From positions 91,709-155,708 of the forward strand of contig NZ_QVLT01000008.1 of assembly GCF_003417065.2 (NCBI RefSeq): a DNA stretch of 64,000 nucleotides, read 5' to 3'. Under the pieces are notes generated by a model. That model made no database searches. It had not been told where the DNA came from and saw only the letters and a program-made list of their open reading frames with translations. A program made the position numbers and the translations under genes. How positions within the stretch are numbered: position 1 is the first letter of the stretch; the number at the start of each line of letters is the position of its first letter. The stretch comes from Hymenobacter lapidiphilus (GTDB taxonomy: Bacteria > Bacteroidota > Bacteroidia > Cytophagales > Hymenobacteraceae). This document shows positions 63,727-64,000 of the stretch, piece after piece.

Positions 63727-64000
63727 GTGCCGCTACTTCTCTCTACCGAAGCCATCCTCGACTACCTGAAAACCCTGCCTTGGTTCATCGCGGCGGCGCT
63801 CACGGGTGGCTACGCCCTGTTTCTGGTGGCCCGCGCCCCGGTGCAGGCCTTTCTCAGCGGCTACCTCGATAGTCTGCTCAAGCGGCAGCAGGAGGCGCGC
63901 AAACAACCCAGCACCCACCTGGCCGCCAACTCGCGCAAAGCCGTGGTGCTGGAGCAGACGGCCGAACGCATGCGGGTGGAAGCCGGCTGTGACCATGTAA
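63727..64000 (+). CDS. N-terminal part of a small membrane protein, runs off window
   Basis: From GTG 63727 the frame is open to the window end, about 91 residues so far. One membrane segment (FIAAALTGGYALFLVARA, about 21-38) precedes a basic helix and KAVVLEQTAERMRVEAGCDHV. The frame has no stop inside the window. It is probably a holin-like or membrane-anchored phage protein; its C-terminal domain is not visible. Confidence 0.5.
   Translation, partial: MPLLLSTEAILDYLKTLPWFIAAALTGGYALFLVARAPVQAFLSGYLDSLLKRQQEARKQPSTHLAANSRKAVVLEQTAERMRVEAGCDHV

Larger units (their letters stand above)
28881..64000. mobile_element. Tailed prophage B, right end beyond window
   Basis: Over 35 kb of phage genes: integrase and S24 repressor leftward, then an early operon, replication gene, terminase, tail, tailspike, tape measure, prohead protease, major capsid, portal and connector genes rightward. 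No contractile sheath or baseplate-wedge gene is seen, which with a 1029-residue tape measure suggests a siphovirus-like particle. No endolysin is visible, so lysis genes and attR are presumably right of 64000. Confidence 0.93.

Overview
The window reads as a high-GC Bacteroidota chromosome, most like Hymenobacter or a close Cytophagales relative. The evidence is two secreted proteins with type IX secretion (T9SS) C-terminal sorting domains, a TonB-dependent receptor, LytS/LytTR-type signalling, a Bacteroidota-style PaaN, candidate TAnnTTTG promoters and strongly GC-rich codon use. No rRNA gene and no complete tRNA gene was found.

Region 1 (1-23.4 kb) is ordinary chromosome. In order it holds: aconitase (cut by the left edge), a lipoprotein, a SEC-C/DUF1186 protein, a DUF2459 protein, a large secreted S8 protease, paaN, a DUF7010 / histidine kinase / LytTR regulator operon, a secreted alpha/beta hydrolase, small helical proteins, a TonB receptor, a GNAT acetyltransferase, a secreted multidomain endonuclease I and a fasciclin protein. 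REP-like palindromic repeats sit between genes. One long inverted repeat has entered the 3' end of the histidine kinase gene.

Region 2 (about 23.43-28.89 kb) is a small integrative element, A. It carries a tyrosine recombinase, an excisionase-like HTH protein, a replication protein resembling gene II/X proteins of filamentous phages, and several unknown genes. It is bounded by a 13-bp direct repeat and is unusually rich in CTAG.

Region 3 (about 28.88 kb to beyond 64 kb) is a tailed prophage, B. Its own integrase lies beside the second copy of the same 13-bp repeat, so A and B appear to be integrated in tandem at one site. Behind the integrase is a leftward lysogeny block (DUF4236 protein, tiny Cys-rich lipoprotein, S24 repressor), an operator region with mirrored sites, and a rightward early operon. 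The early operon includes a replication gene carrying five copies of a 12-bp palindrome inside its coding sequence, a likely origin. Terminase, tail, tailspike, tape measure, prohead protease, capsid and portal genes follow in a non-canonical order, interrupted by two opposite-strand cargo genes: an acyltransferase next to the tailspike, and a secreted DUF4468 protein. No sheath gene was seen, so a siphovirus-like particle is most likely. The right end of the prophage, including lysis genes and attR, lies outside the window.

Six genes across all three regions are split by what looks like loss of one base, several in homopolymers. This may be a sequencing artefact. The T9 run in the putative tail-assembly chaperone gene is the one case where programmed slippage is also plausible.
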